DNA from: Treponema parvum
Lineage (GTDB): Bacteria > Spirochaetota > Spirochaetia > Treponematales > Treponemataceae
Assembly (NCBI RefSeq): GCF_017893965.1
Contig: NZ_CP054142.1
Span: 1,550,001-1,614,000, forward strand
Direction of reading: 5' to 3'
Length of the DNA stretch: 64,000 bases
Under the pieces are notes generated by a model. It was not told where the DNA came from and did no database searches. It saw only the letters and a program-made list of their open reading frames with translations. Both the position numbers and the translations under genes were made by a program. Each line of letters opens with the position of its first letter. Positions within the stretch are counted from its first letter, which is position 1. Of the stretch, positions 10,187 to 20,012 are shown piece by piece.

Positions 10187-11458
10187 ATGACCTGTATTAT
10201 AAAAAATATAAAAATCTTATTGCATAACCATGTCCGTGCAGCCGCATTTGTAACCGCCTTTACCGTCTTTACGGCGGCTCTTTATCTATCGGCGGCAGGC
10301 TGTATTTATGCGGAGCCCGTTTCACAGATCAAAGTGGACGGCCTAAAGAAAACGCGTAATTCTTACATTCAAAACGTGCTGAAAAAATACACTCTTATGG
10401 ACAGCGGCGAAATTAATCTTAAAGACGTTGAAAGCGATCTCATAGAAGAAGGGCTTTTTTCGGACATTCAAATTGCGCTTGAAGAGACGGAAAGCGATGC
10501 GCCGATTCTTCATATTACGGTAAAAGAAAAAATAAGTTTTATACCCCTCCCGATTGCCTCATATTCAAACGGATCTTTTTCGGGAGGAGGCTTTGTTATG
10601 GACACTAACGCCTTCGGCCGAAAGGATTCATTCGTCGTAGGCGGTATATTTTCAAAAGAAGCCGCGTTAGGAATGGCGTCATTTACCAAGGGAGCCACGG
10701 ATATTTCACATCCGGGATTTGCGGTTTTCGGAATGCTGTCAAACAGGACAAATGAAATAACAAATTCCTCCGATGAACTTTTGTTGAAATATGACGCTTT
10801 CAGCTGGAACATTACGGTTTCCCTGCTTGAAAAATTTACGAAAGAATTTTCAGGCGGCCTTGGCTTTGCATATTTGCAACATAAGATAGACGATCCTACC
10901 GACATATTCAAATCAAGCCGCAATTTTTGCGTCATACCGAACCTTACATTCAGTAAAGCGGATTGGGACGGTTGGTATATTTCCGAACGTTCCGCCGTTT
11001 TGCAGGGAACCGTTTATTTTTCCGACCTTAACGGATTTTCACAAAATACGGAAATAAATTTTCATTTTCAAAAACTTTTGTTCCCCCGTACGCGATTTGT
11101 CTCTCATGCAGCCATGTCATACGGTATAGACCTTTTGCGCACGGAATATAATTCAAACTCTTCCGTAGGAATATTTACTTTGCCCAACGACTTTATTACG
11201 GAAAAGATCGCAGGCGCATCGGCAGGATTTGAAGCAATCGCCGTTAAAACGGAGATAGGTAATTTTTCAGTATACGGTATGTACGAATTTTGCGCCGCAG
11301 AAGACTGGGACGAAACTTCCTTAATTTGTCACGGCCCTTTGGGCGGAATAAAAATGTATCTTTCAAAGATCATGATTCCCGCGCTCAGCTTTGTTCTGGC
11401 GTATAATGTTCCGAAAGATTTTTTTCAATACACCTTTTCGCTTGGCATGAGCTTTTAG
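10187..11458 (+). CDS. outer-membrane beta-barrel protein with one POTRA-like domain (Omp85/TpsB-like)
   Basis: A 423-residue exported protein. The N-terminus has a long signal region ending near CIYAEP. Residues about 46-112 resemble a POTRA domain (VSQIKVDGLKKTRNSYI...LKDVESDLIEEGLFSDI...LHITVKEK), the module found in BamA and two-partner-secretion TpsB proteins. The rest consists of alternating beta-like strands rich in glycine and aromatic residues and ends in FSLGMSF, a terminal-Phe signature typical of outer-membrane barrels. BamA has five POTRA domains, so this short form is an accessory Omp85-like protein rather than the main assembly factor. AGAGGAAAAA precedes the ATG. Its role (secretion, lipid or protein export) cannot be fixed from sequence. 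Confidence 0.7.
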   Translation: MTCIIKNIKILLHNHVRAAAFVTAFTVFTAALYLSAAGCIYAEPVSQIKVDGLKKTRNSYIQNVLKKYTLMDSGEINLKDVESDLIEEGLFSDIQIALEETESDAPILHITVKEKISFIPLPIASYSNGSFSGGGFVMDTNAFGRKDSFVVGGIFSKEAALGMASFTKGATDISHPGFAVFGMLSNRTNEITNSSDELLLKYDAFSWNITVSLLEKFTKEFSGGLGFAYLQHKIDDPTDIFKSSRNFCVIPNLTFSKADWDGWYISERSAVLQGTVYFSDLNGFSQNTEINFHFQKLLFPRTRFVSHAAMSYGIDLLRTEYNSNSSVGIFTLPNDFITEKIAGASAGFEAIAVKTEIGNFSVYGMYEFCAAEDWDETSLICHGPLGGIKMYLSKIMIPALSFVLAYNVPKDFFQYTFSLGMSF

Positions 11459-11545
11459 CGAGTTTGCGGCAAACGGCTTGCTTCGCAAGCCAGCTTGTAA
11501 TTGTCGCGGGAACGTTTTAAGGCGGTCGGAGCGGATCGCCGAGTG

Positions 11546-12376
11546 TCACTTATCCAAAAATTTTTCGTTTAAATTTACCTTAAAATCGCGGGCTACGGCA
11601 CGAAGGTCTTTGTCGGTGATTGTCTGCAAAACCTTTTTGCCCGTCGAAAGGACTTTTACGTATATTTCAGCGGACTTTTCTATCGTATGCATGAGACCGA
11701 ACGTTATGTCAAAGTCGGGCCCCGCACAAAAAAGCCCGTGATGAGCCCACACGGCCGCGTCAAATTCTCTCATAAGGGAACTTGTCGCCCGCGCAATGTC
11801 CGCTCCGCCGGGAACCATCCATTCCACGACTCCCACCCCTCCCGGAAACACGACGGGACATTCGGTGGCGCTTTGCCACAGCGCACGACTGAACGCCTTA
11901 GCCGTCAAGGGCAGAACGTAAGTCATTGCAATTAAATTTGCAGGATGAGCGTGATAGATGACGCGGTATTCTCCGTTCGTTATTTCCTTCTTTACGCTGT
12001 GATTTAAAAAATGAGACGAAAATTCGCTCGTAGGGCGCCCGCCTTTTTCAAGCCCCCAAACGATACGATAACCGTCGCCGCTGCCGTTTATTTCAACAAT
12101 ACATATATTATCTTGAGGCGCTAAAACGACGTTTCTAAAAAATTTACCGCTTCCTGTGCTTATAAAATATTCGTTTTTAAGATTTTCGGCCCGAACGTCC
12201 ATTAAAACCCAATCGCCGGGGGCCTTTTTAAAAAACTTGCGACAGGCTTCTACTTCTTCGCCTTTCATCCTGTATGTCAAATTTCCGCCGTTTCTTTCGT
12301 GCCAGCCTAAAAGCCAGCCGTCGTTACACATCCTTATATACCCTTGTATAACTTCAATATCTAAAATGGATTCCAT
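11546..12376 (-). CDS. rhaD: rhamnulose-1-phosphate aldolase
   Basis: A 276-residue class II aldolase that splits L-rhamnulose 1-phosphate into dihydroxyacetone phosphate and L-lactaldehyde. Its length matches E. coli RhaD (274). The substrate-binding segment GWHERNGGNLTYR near residue 25, the zinc ligand motif YHAHP near residue 140 and VWAHHGLFCAG near residue 210 are all present. AGGAG precedes ATG at 12376. It follows rhaA by 47 bases on the same strand, so the two form an operon. The kinase for this pathway is not here but at 57.5 kb. Assignment is firm. Confidence 0.92.
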   Translation of the reverse strand: MESILDIEVIQGYIRMCNDGWLLGWHERNGGNLTYRMKGEEVEACRKFFKKAPGDWVLMDVRAENLKNEYFISTGSGKFFRNVVLAPQDNICIVEINGSGDGYRIVWGLEKGGRPTSEFSSHFLNHSVKKEITNGEYRVIYHAHPANLIAMTYVLPLTAKAFSRALWQSATECPVVFPGGVGVVEWMVPGGADIARATSSLMREFDAAVWAHHGLFCAGPDFDITFGLMHTIEKSAEIYVKVLSTGKKVLQTITDKDLRAVARDFKVNLNEKFLDK

Positions 12377-12423
12377 AACATCTCCTAATAAAAAAGCGCC
12401 GACTCTTTAACCTTTGCCGCAAA

Positions 12424-13671
12424 TCATTTCCGACCGGACAGAACCTTCTTTTCATAATCACATACAATTTTTACCATTTCATCGTCGTCAGGGACGCCTG
12501 TTCTGCGGCAGTATTCTTTCCAGACGGAACCGAAAGGAAGCGTCGCTTGCCGCTCCAGCAGAGCCATTTTTTCAAACTCTCTCCCGGCTTGTTCAAGTTC
12601 TATAAGAGTGTCCAGCGGTTCAAGCATAGCGAAAAGCAGAGCTTTGCGAGTTGAACGCGTGCCTACCGCCCACGCTCCTATGCGGTTTATGGAAGCATCA
12701 AAAAAATCAAGACCTATGTGAACATTCGTAAGTTTTCCGCTTCTTACAAGCTCTTCCGCCACCGATTTTACGGCGTCGTTAAACAAAACGACGTGATCGC
12801 TGTCCCAATGCAGCGGCCGGCTTATGTGCATGAGAACTTCATCGTCAAAAAGAAGAATCGAAGAAAGTTTATCCGAAACGTCTTCTCCTATATTGAAATG
12901 TCCCATGTCTATGCAAAGCATAAGGGAATTTCTTGCCGCATAATTCATGTAGAATTCGTGAGAACCGACTACAAACGATTCGGAACCTATACCGAAAAGC
13001 TTTGTTTCAAGCGCGTCGCGCATGAGACGCTTATCGTATTTTTCTTTAAAAATTTTATCGAGGGAATCTTTTAAGACAGCACGGTAACCGATTTTGTCGG
13101 CCGTAATGTTTTTTGCACCGTCAGGAATCCACGTATCAAGGATGCACGGCGTTCCCATATTTTTGCCGATATATGCCGCAATCCTGCGGCATCGTTTTTC
13201 ATGCTCTATCCAAAATTCACGAACGGTCTTGTCCTTGCTCGAAAGGGTAAAACCGCTTTCCGCCATGGGATGACTGAAAAACGTTCCGTTAAAATCTATT
13301 CCTATTTTTTTCTCTTTGGCCCAGTCTATCCAGGAATAAAAATGTTTTTCTTCGATTTTATCGCGATCTACAAAGCCGCCGCTGAAGTCTCCGTAACTTG
13401 CATGAAGATTTATGCGGTGCGCACCTCCGTCGAGCGTAAGAATCTTTTCAAAATCGCTTCTCAACTCGTCAATGTTTCTTGCCTTGCCGGGATAATTGCC
13501 CGTCGTCTGAATCCCGCCGCCGCTTAAAACGGCGCCGGGACGCTCGAAACCGCCCACATCGTCGCCCTGCCAGCAATGTACGGATATTGCAATCTTTTCC
13601 AGTTCGGAAAGAACTTTATCTACATCTACGCCGAAATCCGAATATTCGCTTTTCGCACTTTTAAAATCCAT
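12424..13671 (-). CDS. rhaA: L-rhamnose isomerase
   Basis: A 415-residue cytosolic isomerase converting L-rhamnose to L-rhamnulose. The RhaA hallmarks are VHCWQGDDVGGFE near residue 32, GGIQTTGNYPGKA near residue 52, the metal-binding region with INLHASYGD, WIPDGAK near residue 182, CIDMGHFN near residue 253 and HISRPLHWDSDHVV near residue 288. Length matches E. coli RhaA (419). CGGAGC precedes ATG 13671. It is immediately upstream of rhaD on the minus strand. About 140 bases separate it from the aminotransferase stop upstream, enough for its own promoter. Identity is secure. Confidence 0.95.
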   Translation of the reverse strand: MDFKSAKSEYSDFGVDVDKVLSELEKIAISVHCWQGDDVGGFERPGAVLSGGGIQTTGNYPGKARNIDELRSDFEKILTLDGGAHRINLHASYGDFSGGFVDRDKIEEKHFYSWIDWAKEKKIGIDFNGTFFSHPMAESGFTLSSKDKTVREFWIEHEKRCRRIAAYIGKNMGTPCILDTWIPDGAKNITADKIGYRAVLKDSLDKIFKEKYDKRLMRDALETKLFGIGSESFVVGSHEFYMNYAARNSLMLCIDMGHFNIGEDVSDKLSSILLFDDEVLMHISRPLHWDSDHVVLFNDAVKSVAEELVRSGKLTNVHIGLDFFDASINRIGAWAVGTRSTRKALLFAMLEPLDTLIELEQAGREFEKMALLERQATLPFGSVWKEYCRRTGVPDDDEMVKIVCDYEKKVLSGRK

Positions 13672-13814
13672 AATATACGCTCCGTTGAAAGCATTATATC
13701 AAAGGAGCTATGTAAGAAGCAAATGCACGCCAGACTGCCGCAGCGGCATTTTCGGCAAAACCAAGAGGGGGCAAACTATACGTCCAAAATGGCAGATAGT
13801 ACAGCAGTATTCGT

Positions 13815-14993
13815 CTAAAAGTACTTTTTGGCCAATTCTGCAAATGCGTCCAACGATCTTTTTATCTTATCCTGTGGAATACAGTAGGCAAGGCGTACAT
13901 AACCTGAGCAGCCGAAGGCGGAACCCGGGATCATCAATATGTTGTGTTTTTTGCCTTCCGCAACAAAATCGGCCTCGTCCGAAACCGGAGATTTTAAAAA
14001 CAGATAAAACGCTCCCTGCGGTTTAAGGCAGGTAAATCCCAACCGGGTGAGTCCTTCGTAAAGACATCTTCTGTTAACGTCGTAAAATTCCAGATCTGCC
14101 TTTTCTTCAAGACAGTCTTTGACCACAAGCTGAAACAGCGAAGGCGCGTTTACATACCCTACCCGCATAACGGCGATAAGCGCCGAAATAACTTCCAAAG
14201 GCGTTTCAGGCGGAACGGCGATGTAACCTATTCTTTCCCCGGGCAGGGACAAGGATTTACTGAACGAATATACTACTATACAGTTTTTTATGTAAAGCGG
14301 AACGTACGGAACGGTATTTCCGTCATAGGCAAGCTCTCTGTAAGGTTCGTCGGAGACTACACATATTTCGTGTCCGATCCTCTTTTGCGCTTCATTGATT
14401 TTTCCTTGAAGTTTTTTAAAAATTTCAGACGAATAGATCACTCCTGTTGGATTATTCGGATTGTTCAAAAGTATGATCTTTGTTTTTTCGCTTATGTAAG
14501 AATCAAGCAGGTCAAGATTAGGCTGAAACGTGTTTGTGTCAGGAGGAACGGCTACAAGCCTTCCGCCTGCGCTCGAGGCATAATTTTTATACTCGCCGAA
14601 AAAAGGCGCAAAGCACACAACTTCTTCGCCGGGATTTAAAAACGCACGAAAAATGCAGTTAAGTCCGCCTGCGGCTCCGGACGTCATGACTATATTTTTT
14701 GCATCGTATCTCATACCGTAACGACGGTTCAAAGATTCCGCTACGGCTTCTCTCACTTCGTCGTAGCCTGCGTTTTTCATGTATCCGTGAAGATATTGAC
14801 CGTCGCATTCGTTTACAAGGCGGATAATGCTTTCTTTGACCTTAGAAGGCGCTCGTGCGCAAGGGTTTCCGAGACTGAAATCAAAAACGTTTTCAGCTCC
14901 GATCTTTTTTGCCATTTCGGCGCCTTCTTCAAAAGATTTTCTTATAGCGGAATTTCCCGTCAATAAGGCCTTTGCTGTTTCAGATAATTCCAT
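13815..14993 (-). CDS. pyridoxal-phosphate aminotransferase, class I (aspartate aminotransferase-like)
   Basis: A fold-type I PLP enzyme of about 392 residues. The PLP lysine lies in VVYSFSKSLSLPGERIGY, the Asn-Pro-x-Asn-Pro-Thr-Gly motif is LLNNPNNPTGVIY, and the cofactor Asp/Tyr motif is VVSDEPYRELAY. The C-terminal Arg for the substrate carboxylate lies in GSAFGCSGYVRLAY. The frame is open 23 codons further upstream into pncB, but ATG 14993 has AGAGGA just before it and gives the normal start MELSETAKALL. It lies 47 bases after pncB on the same strand. The amino donor and acceptor are not determinable; aspartate, alanine or aromatic substrates are all possible. Confidence 0.85.
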   Translation of the reverse strand: MELSETAKALLTGNSAIRKSFEEGAEMAKKIGAENVFDFSLGNPCARAPSKVKESIIRLVNECDGQYLHGYMKNAGYDEVREAVAESLNRRYGMRYDAKNIVMTSGAAGGLNCIFRAFLNPGEEVVCFAPFFGEYKNYASSAGGRLVAVPPDTNTFQPNLDLLDSYISEKTKIILLNNPNNPTGVIYSSEIFKKLQGKINEAQKRIGHEICVVSDEPYRELAYDGNTVPYVPLYIKNCIVVYSFSKSLSLPGERIGYIAVPPETPLEVISALIAVMRVGYVNAPSLFQLVVKDCLEEKADLEFYDVNRRCLYEGLTRLGFTCLKPQGAFYLFLKSPVSDEADFVAEGKKHNILMIPGSAFGCSGYVRLAYCIPQDKIKRSLDAFAELAKKYF

Positions 14994-15040
14994 AATTTTG
15001 TCCTCTGTCCGTACATAAACGAAAATGCGTAAAAGAACTT

Positions 15041-16258
15041 TTATCGGTTGCTTATGCGCCAATCTATAGCGCGCTGCAAATAATCTTCATAAGCCTTATC
15101 TTCACCTATGCCCTTTCCGGGCGAATCCGAAATTTTTACAACGGGAATTCCGTTCGCTTGAACCGTTTTCATCACAATGTTCAAAGGAGGAACATAGGTG
15201 TCGTTTACAAGAAACGTTCCTATACCGAAAGAAACCCGCGCCTGATCGCCGAATTCTCTATAAATTTTATCGGCCATGTCAAAGTCAAGATTGTCGCTGA
15301 AAAGCAGGGTTTTGGTTTTGGGATCAATGCCGAGTTTTTTATAATGCGCTATCATTTTACGCGCCCATTCAAAAGGATCGCCGGAATCGTTTCTTACGCC
15401 GGCAAAAAGCATTGCGTTTTTAATGTCAAAATCGAGCAAAAAACAGTCGGTAGTTATGCAATCCGTAAGAGCGATGCCCAGCTGTATGCCGTACAAGTCG
15501 TGCCATTCGTCCATAACAAATTTATTAGAATAAGCGGGATTGCGTTCAGGATACCCCTGCCCCGTCACCATAAAAACTTCATGAGCCATAGTACCTATGG
15601 GTCTTATGTTTTCACGCATCGCGATCATAACGTTTGAAGTTCCGTTGAACTGAGAAGAGCCCAAACGCCCTTCTTGATCCGCCTGCTTGAACATGCGTAT
15701 CACTTCAAGCTGAATATGGAAATTAAGACGGCGGCGCGTTCCGAATTCGGAAAAAGAACCTATGACATATTTTTTGCTGCCGAGATCGGCGATTTTTTGC
15801 TTTGTGCGTTCGATGGCTGACTGCGCTATTTTATCGTATTCGTTTTTATATTTAAAACTGTAATAAACTTCGTTTACGATGGAAAGAACCGGAGTTTCGT
15901 AATATATGGTTAAAAACCACGGCCCTACCGTTCTGATATTCAAACCGCAGTCGGCGTCGTCGGAAATAATAAAATGTTCCATCATCGGATGCCATACGGA
16001 TAAAAACGAAATATATCCCTTGTCAAGCCATTTTATTGACGAAAGATAATTTATTTCTTCCACCGTAAAATTCAATTTACAGTATAATTCCAGCTGGCGC
16101 TTTATTTCACGGATCATCGGCGCGGTAAAATGAACGTCTTTAGTCCGGCACACGAATTTCCATTCCACGTTTGCGTCGCCGTATCTGCGCATGGCAAACT
16201 GCCCCATGCTGAACTTATACAAATCGGTATCCAAAAGACTTGTTATTATCTGTTCCAT
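15041..16258 (-). CDS. pncB: nicotinate phosphoribosyltransferase
   Basis: Converts nicotinate and PRPP to nicotinate mononucleotide in NAD salvage. The 405-residue protein has the N-terminal LLDTDLYKFSMGQFAMRRY motif, FGTRRRL near residue 165, NGTSNV followed by IGTMAHEVFM (the region of the regulatory phospho-His) and a C-terminal DSPGKGIGED block. Length matches E. coli PncB (400). The reading frame extends 20 codons upstream, but ATG 16258 gives the standard N-terminus and has GAGG nearby. It may lead a minus-strand transcript that continues through the aminotransferase to rhaA-rhaD. Confidence 0.93.
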   Translation of the reverse strand: MEQIITSLLDTDLYKFSMGQFAMRRYGDANVEWKFVCRTKDVHFTAPMIREIKRQLELYCKLNFTVEEINYLSSIKWLDKGYISFLSVWHPMMEHFIISDDADCGLNIRTVGPWFLTIYYETPVLSIVNEVYYSFKYKNEYDKIAQSAIERTKQKIADLGSKKYVIGSFSEFGTRRRLNFHIQLEVIRMFKQADQEGRLGSSQFNGTSNVMIAMRENIRPIGTMAHEVFMVTGQGYPERNPAYSNKFVMDEWHDLYGIQLGIALTDCITTDCFLLDFDIKNAMLFAGVRNDSGDPFEWARKMIAHYKKLGIDPKTKTLLFSDNLDFDMADKIYREFGDQARVSFGIGTFLVNDTYVPPLNIVMKTVQANGIPVVKISDSPGKGIGEDKAYEDYLQRAIDWRISNR

Positions 16259-16309
16259 GCTTTGCCTCGCTAAAGAAACATGTGATTTAAGAATATCAGT
16301 AAATCGGCA

Positions 16310-16500
16310 GACTAGCAAGGCTGTGAAGCGGCACGGCGAAAAAACGCTCTAAGCGACCGGGGCGGATTGACGACTGCGACAAACTGGCGGCTATGGCGCA
16401 CGGCAAAACGGCGCTGCCACAAAAACGCCGCCAAATCGGCTGCGGCAAATCGGTAGCTGCGGCGCCCACACAAAAGCCGCCGGCCCAAAAGGCGCGAAAA
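16310..16500. other. GC-rich non-coding spacer between pncB and sufC
   Basis: This part of the 320-base gap between divergent pncB and sufC is far richer in G+C than its surroundings and is full of short GCGGC/GGCGG and CGGCAAAACGGCG-type words. The open frame through it lacks protein-like features. Similar spacers occur at 40257-40370 and 45485-45595. No gene is supported. Confidence 0.5.
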
Positions 16501-16503
16501 AAC

Positions 16504-16532
16504 TTGACATTGTATATTTTTATTATTTTATT
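16504..16532 (+). promoter_or_regulatory. candidate promoter for sufCBD
   Basis: Perfect TTGACA at 16504-16509 and TTTATT at 16527-16532, 17 bases apart, directly after the GC-rich spacer and about 40 bases before the sufC start. The -10 element is only 4/6. Confidence 0.5.
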
Positions 16533-16578
16533 TAAACTCATACAGCAATGCTTAAATTTTAAATTCACGGAGTTCCGT

Positions 16579-17382
16579 ATGAATAATATATTGTTATCCG
16601 CAAAAAATTTGTCGGTGGGAATCAAAAACAAAGAGATTCTCTCTGACATAAATCTTAATATAATGCCCGGAGAAACGCACGTCCTGCTGGGACCCAACGG
16701 AGCGGGCAAATCCACTCTCGGCAACGCTATAATGGGGCATCCTGCATATCATATCAGCGGCGGCAACATCTACTTCAATTCCGAAGACATCACAAGTCTT
16801 CCACCCGACAAAAGAGCCAAAATGGGTATGTTTATGACCTTTCAAACCCCGGTCGAAATTCCCGGCATAAGCGTCGCAAAATTCATTCGAAGCGCTATGG
16901 AACAGTGCTCGGGAAAACGCCAAAATCTCTTTACGGTAAGAAAAAAGATCGAAGAAAAAATGAATCTGCTTAATATGGATCTTTCCTATGCCGACCGCGA
17001 CCTCAACGTAGGCTTTTCGGGCGGAGAAAGAAAAAAGACGGAAATACTTCAGATGCTCATGCTGGAGCCCAAATTCGCAATCCTTGACGAAACAGATTCG
17101 GGACTCGACGTGGACGCAGTGCGCACGGTTTCAAAGGGCATAAAAGAGTTTCAAAAAGCGGGAGACGGCTCGCTTTTAATAATAACGCACAGCGCAAAAA
17201 TCCTTGAAAGCATCAAGGTGGATTACGTGCACGTTATCGTAAAAGGGTGTCTAGTAAAAACCGGCAATATTTCCTTGATCGAAGAGATAAACAAAAACGG
17301 TTTTGAAAAATTCGGCGGCGGGGCATCTCAAAGTCTTGCAGGCGGCAAACCTATTCAAAGTCAAATGACGGCAAATCTCTGA
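16579..17382 (+). CDS. sufC: Fe-S cluster assembly ATPase SufC
   Basis: ABC-type ATPase of the SUF machinery, which drives the SufBC2D scaffold that builds Fe-S clusters. Walker A is GPNGAGKST, the Q-loop MTFQTPVEIPGIS is characteristic of SufC, the signature is FSGGERKKTEILQML and Walker B FAILDETDSGLD. The product is 267 residues. ATG 16579 has CACGGAG upstream; an upstream extension of 62 codons is low-complexity spacer and was rejected. sufB begins 15 bases downstream. The order C-B-D is common outside the enterobacteria. Confidence 0.96.
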   Translation: MNNILLSAKNLSVGIKNKEILSDINLNIMPGETHVLLGPNGAGKSTLGNAIMGHPAYHISGGNIYFNSEDITSLPPDKRAKMGMFMTFQTPVEIPGISVAKFIRSAMEQCSGKRQNLFTVRKKIEEKMNLLNMDLSYADRDLNVGFSGGERKKTEILQMLMLEPKFAILDETDSGLDVDAVRTVSKGIKEFQKAGDGSLLIITHSAKILESIKVDYVHVIVKGCLVKTGNISLIEEINKNGFEKFGGGASQSLAGGKPIQSQMTANL

Positions 17383-17397
17383 CGCAAGGTTTAAATC

Positions 17398-18804
17398 ATG
17401 ACAAAGAAAACAAAAATAGATGACATAAATCGCAATCTTTACGATTTTAAAGACGACGAAAGCGATTTTTACCGTCTGAGCGGCGGACTTACCCGCGAGA
17501 CAGTAGAAACCATTTCCAAAGAAAAAAACGATCCTGAGTGGATGAGAGAATTTCGGCTAAGATCTCTAAAACTTTACAATAAAATTCCTCTTCCCGACTG
17601 GGGCCCGCCGCTTGATGAACTCAATATGGAAGATATTTCCTCATACGTGCGCGCAAACACGAGCATGAAAGGCAAATGGGAAGAAGTTCCCGCCGACATA
17701 AAAAACACCTTCGAGCGGCTTGGAATTCCGCAGGCGGAGCGGGAAGCTCTAGCCGGAGTCGGAGCCCAATACGATTCCGAACTTGTCTATCACAACGTAA
17801 AAGAGGAAGTGACAAAAAAAGGCGTCGTATATACCGACATGGAAAGCGCCCTTACAGGCCCTTACGCCGATCTTGTAAAATCAAAGTTCATGCGCCTGCT
17901 TCCGCCGCAGGAACACAAGTTTATGGCCCTGCACGGAGCGGTTTGGTCGGGCGGATCGTTCGTATATGTTCCCAAGGGGATTCACTTGGATATTCCTCTG
18001 CAATCGTATTTCCGCCTTAACGCGCCGGGCGCAGGACAATACGAGCACACCCTAATAATAGTCGACGACGACGCGTATCTGCACTTTATCGAAGGCTGTT
18101 CCGCGCCCAAATACAACGTCGCAAACCTTCACGCAGGCTGCGTAGAAATATATGTAGGAAAAAATTCCACTGTACGCTATTCGACGATCGAAAACTGGTC
18201 AAAAAACATGTACAATCTTAATTCAAAACGAGCGCTCGTAGAAGAAGACGGCGCTATAGAATGGATATCCGGCTCTTTCGGATCCCACACTTCATATCTT
18301 TATCCCAACAGTATTTTAAAAGGCGACAGGGCAAAAAGCGAATACACGGGAATAACGTTTTCAGGCAACGGGCAGGATCTGGACACGGGAACGAAAATAG
18401 TCCACATAGGAAAGGACACCACTTCGTTCGTAAATGCAAAGTCCATATCAAAAAGCGGCGGCCGCAACACTTTCCGCAGTTCGGTAGAGATAAGAAAGAG
18501 CGCCAAAAACGCAAAATCTTCGGTTTCGTGTACATCTCTCATGCTGGACGACAAATCGCGATCCGATACTATTCCTTCGATGGACGTAAGAACCTGCGAC
18601 GCGGACATAGGGCACGAGGCAAAAATAGGCAAGATAAGCGAAGAAGTGATTTTTTATCTTATGAGCCGCGGCATTGATGAAGAAGAAGCAAGAGCTATGA
18701 TCGTGACGGGCTTTGCAAATCCCATAGCTAAGGAACTGCCGCTTGAATATGCGGTAGAAATGAACAATCTTATAAAACTTGAAATGGAAGGAGCGATAGG
18801 TTGA
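17398..18804 (+). CDS. sufB: Fe-S cluster assembly scaffold SufB
   Basis: Core scaffold subunit of the SufBCD complex, 468 residues. Recognisable SufB blocks are YNKIPLPDWGPP, GVGAQYDSE, AVWSGGSFVYVPKG, the beta-helix repeats around NAPGAGQYEHTLIIVDD and the C-terminal GHEAKIGKISEEVIFYLMSRG and IVTGFANPIAKELPLEYAVE. It lies between sufC and sufD, sharing its stop codon bases with the start of sufD. Cofactor and sulfur flow would require a cysteine desulfurase (SufS) and a SufU or SufE partner, which are not in this window. Identity is certain. Confidence 0.96.
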   Translation: MTKKTKIDDINRNLYDFKDDESDFYRLSGGLTRETVETISKEKNDPEWMREFRLRSLKLYNKIPLPDWGPPLDELNMEDISSYVRANTSMKGKWEEVPADIKNTFERLGIPQAEREALAGVGAQYDSELVYHNVKEEVTKKGVVYTDMESALTGPYADLVKSKFMRLLPPQEHKFMALHGAVWSGGSFVYVPKGIHLDIPLQSYFRLNAPGAGQYEHTLIIVDDDAYLHFIEGCSAPKYNVANLHAGCVEIYVGKNSTVRYSTIENWSKNMYNLNSKRALVEEDGAIEWISGSFGSHTSYLYPNSILKGDRAKSEYTGITFSGNGQDLDTGTKIVHIGKDTTSFVNAKSISKSGGRNTFRSSVEIRKSAKNAKSSVSCTSLMLDDKSRSDTIPSMDVRTCDADIGHEAKIGKISEEVIFYLMSRGIDEEEARAMIVTGFANPIAKELPLEYAVEMNNLIKLEMEGAIG

Positions 18805-20012
18805 TGAAAAACGATGAACTCATACTGAAAGCAAGCCCTCTTCCCTCAAAAACATGGAATTTTCTTAAAATAAACGATACCGATATTCCCGTACCGAAAA
18901 AAATAAAAAGCGAAAACGAATGCAGCGTAAAATGTCTTCCTGAAAACATAAAACTTTTACGAACAGATGCGAACGAAGCGCTTAAAATTTTCAAAGGCGA
19001 AAAGATTTCGGGCGCACTAGGTGAAAATGTCGAAAAATGGCTTTCAGAGCAAAACCTGAAATGCATGTTTTTTACCGTAGAAGCCTCAAAGTCCGGCCGG
19101 GACTTGGAAAATTCCGATGCTGAAAAACGCGGCGGCAAAGCAAACGGCCTTACGGGACTAAACGCGGCTGGTGCAGCCCCTGCACGTCCTGGCGGCAAAG
19201 ATATTCTTCCGGCTCATATCACAATTGAACTGAAGGCCGAGGAGAAACACGCGTCTCTTTTCGTCATCCACGCAAAAAAAGGGACAAATTCGCGCTTCAT
19301 CTTCGAATGCCGGCAGAATACGAATTTTTCAAACACGGGCGAAGGATTTTTGGCCGTGTTCGTCCTATGCTGCCTTGAAGAAAATTCCGCCTTGGAAATT
19401 TCAAAAATTCAGTTTTTGGGACAAAAAACCGCTTATCTTTCGGACATAGGCGCTCTTGCAAAGCGGGACTCAAAGCTCACTCTGATACGCGGAAATTTCG
19501 GCGCCGAAAAATCCTGGCTGGGCTCAAAAACCTCTCTTAAAGGCGACGGAGCTGAAATTGAAAGCAAACTGGCCTATATGACGGACGACAGCCAGACTTT
19601 AGACATAAACGACATAGGCATTCATTACGGAAAGCGGACTGTAAGCGGCTTTAATTCTCAAGGAGTCATGCTCGGAAAATCATATAAAAACTATAAGGGA
19701 ACTATAGATTTTATAAAAGGCTGTTCATCTTCTTCCGGAGAAGAAAAAGAAGACGTTCTTCTTTTAAGCGACGATATAATAAATAAATCTACGCCTGTAA
19801 TACTGTGCGACGAAGAAGACGTAACGGGTAACCACGGCGCGACGCTCGGAAAGATAGACGAAAACCTTTTGTTTTATATGGGCAGCAGGGGACTTGACGG
19901 GCAAAGCGCAAAGCGGTTGATCGCAAACGGAAAGCTATATAACATAATAAACCGCATTCCCAGTAAGGAACTAATAGAAAAAACCGTATCGCATATAGAC
20001 ACGGCGTTTTGA
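18804..20012 (+). CDS. sufD: Fe-S cluster assembly protein SufD
   Basis: SufB paralogue completing the SufBC2D complex, 402 residues. The first 180 residues are weakly conserved. The C-terminal half has typical SufD/SufB beta-helix blocks: GALAKRDSKLTLIRGNFG, YMTDDSQTLDINDIGIHYG, GVMLGKSYKNYKGTIDFIKG and the end motif NHGATLGKIDENLLFYMGSRG with the conserved His. ATG 18804 overlaps the sufB stop (TGATG), implying coupled translation; an in-frame TTG at 18801 is a less likely start. The operon seems to end here, with about 180 bases before cysK. Confidence 0.92.
   Translation: MKNDELILKASPLPSKTWNFLKINDTDIPVPKKIKSENECSVKCLPENIKLLRTDANEALKIFKGEKISGALGENVEKWLSEQNLKCMFFTVEASKSGRDLENSDAEKRGGKANGLTGLNAAGAAPARPGGKDILPAHITIELKAEEKHASLFVIHAKKGTNSRFIFECRQNTNFSNTGEGFLAVFVLCCLEENSALEISKIQFLGQKTAYLSDIGALAKRDSKLTLIRGNFGAEKSWLGSKTSLKGDGAEIESKLAYMTDDSQTLDINDIGIHYGKRTVSGFNSQGVMLGKSYKNYKGTIDFIKGCSSSSGEEKEDVLLLSDDIINKSTPVILCDEEDVTGNHGATLGKIDENLLFYMGSRGLDGQSAKRLIANGKLYNIINRIPSKELIEKTVSHIDTAF

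Noticed and set aside
16393-16578. N-terminal extension of sufC into the GC-rich spacer
   Set aside because: The extension is Ala/Lys/Pro-rich, lies upstream of and across the candidate promoter, and ATG 16579 gives the family N-terminus with a ribosome site.
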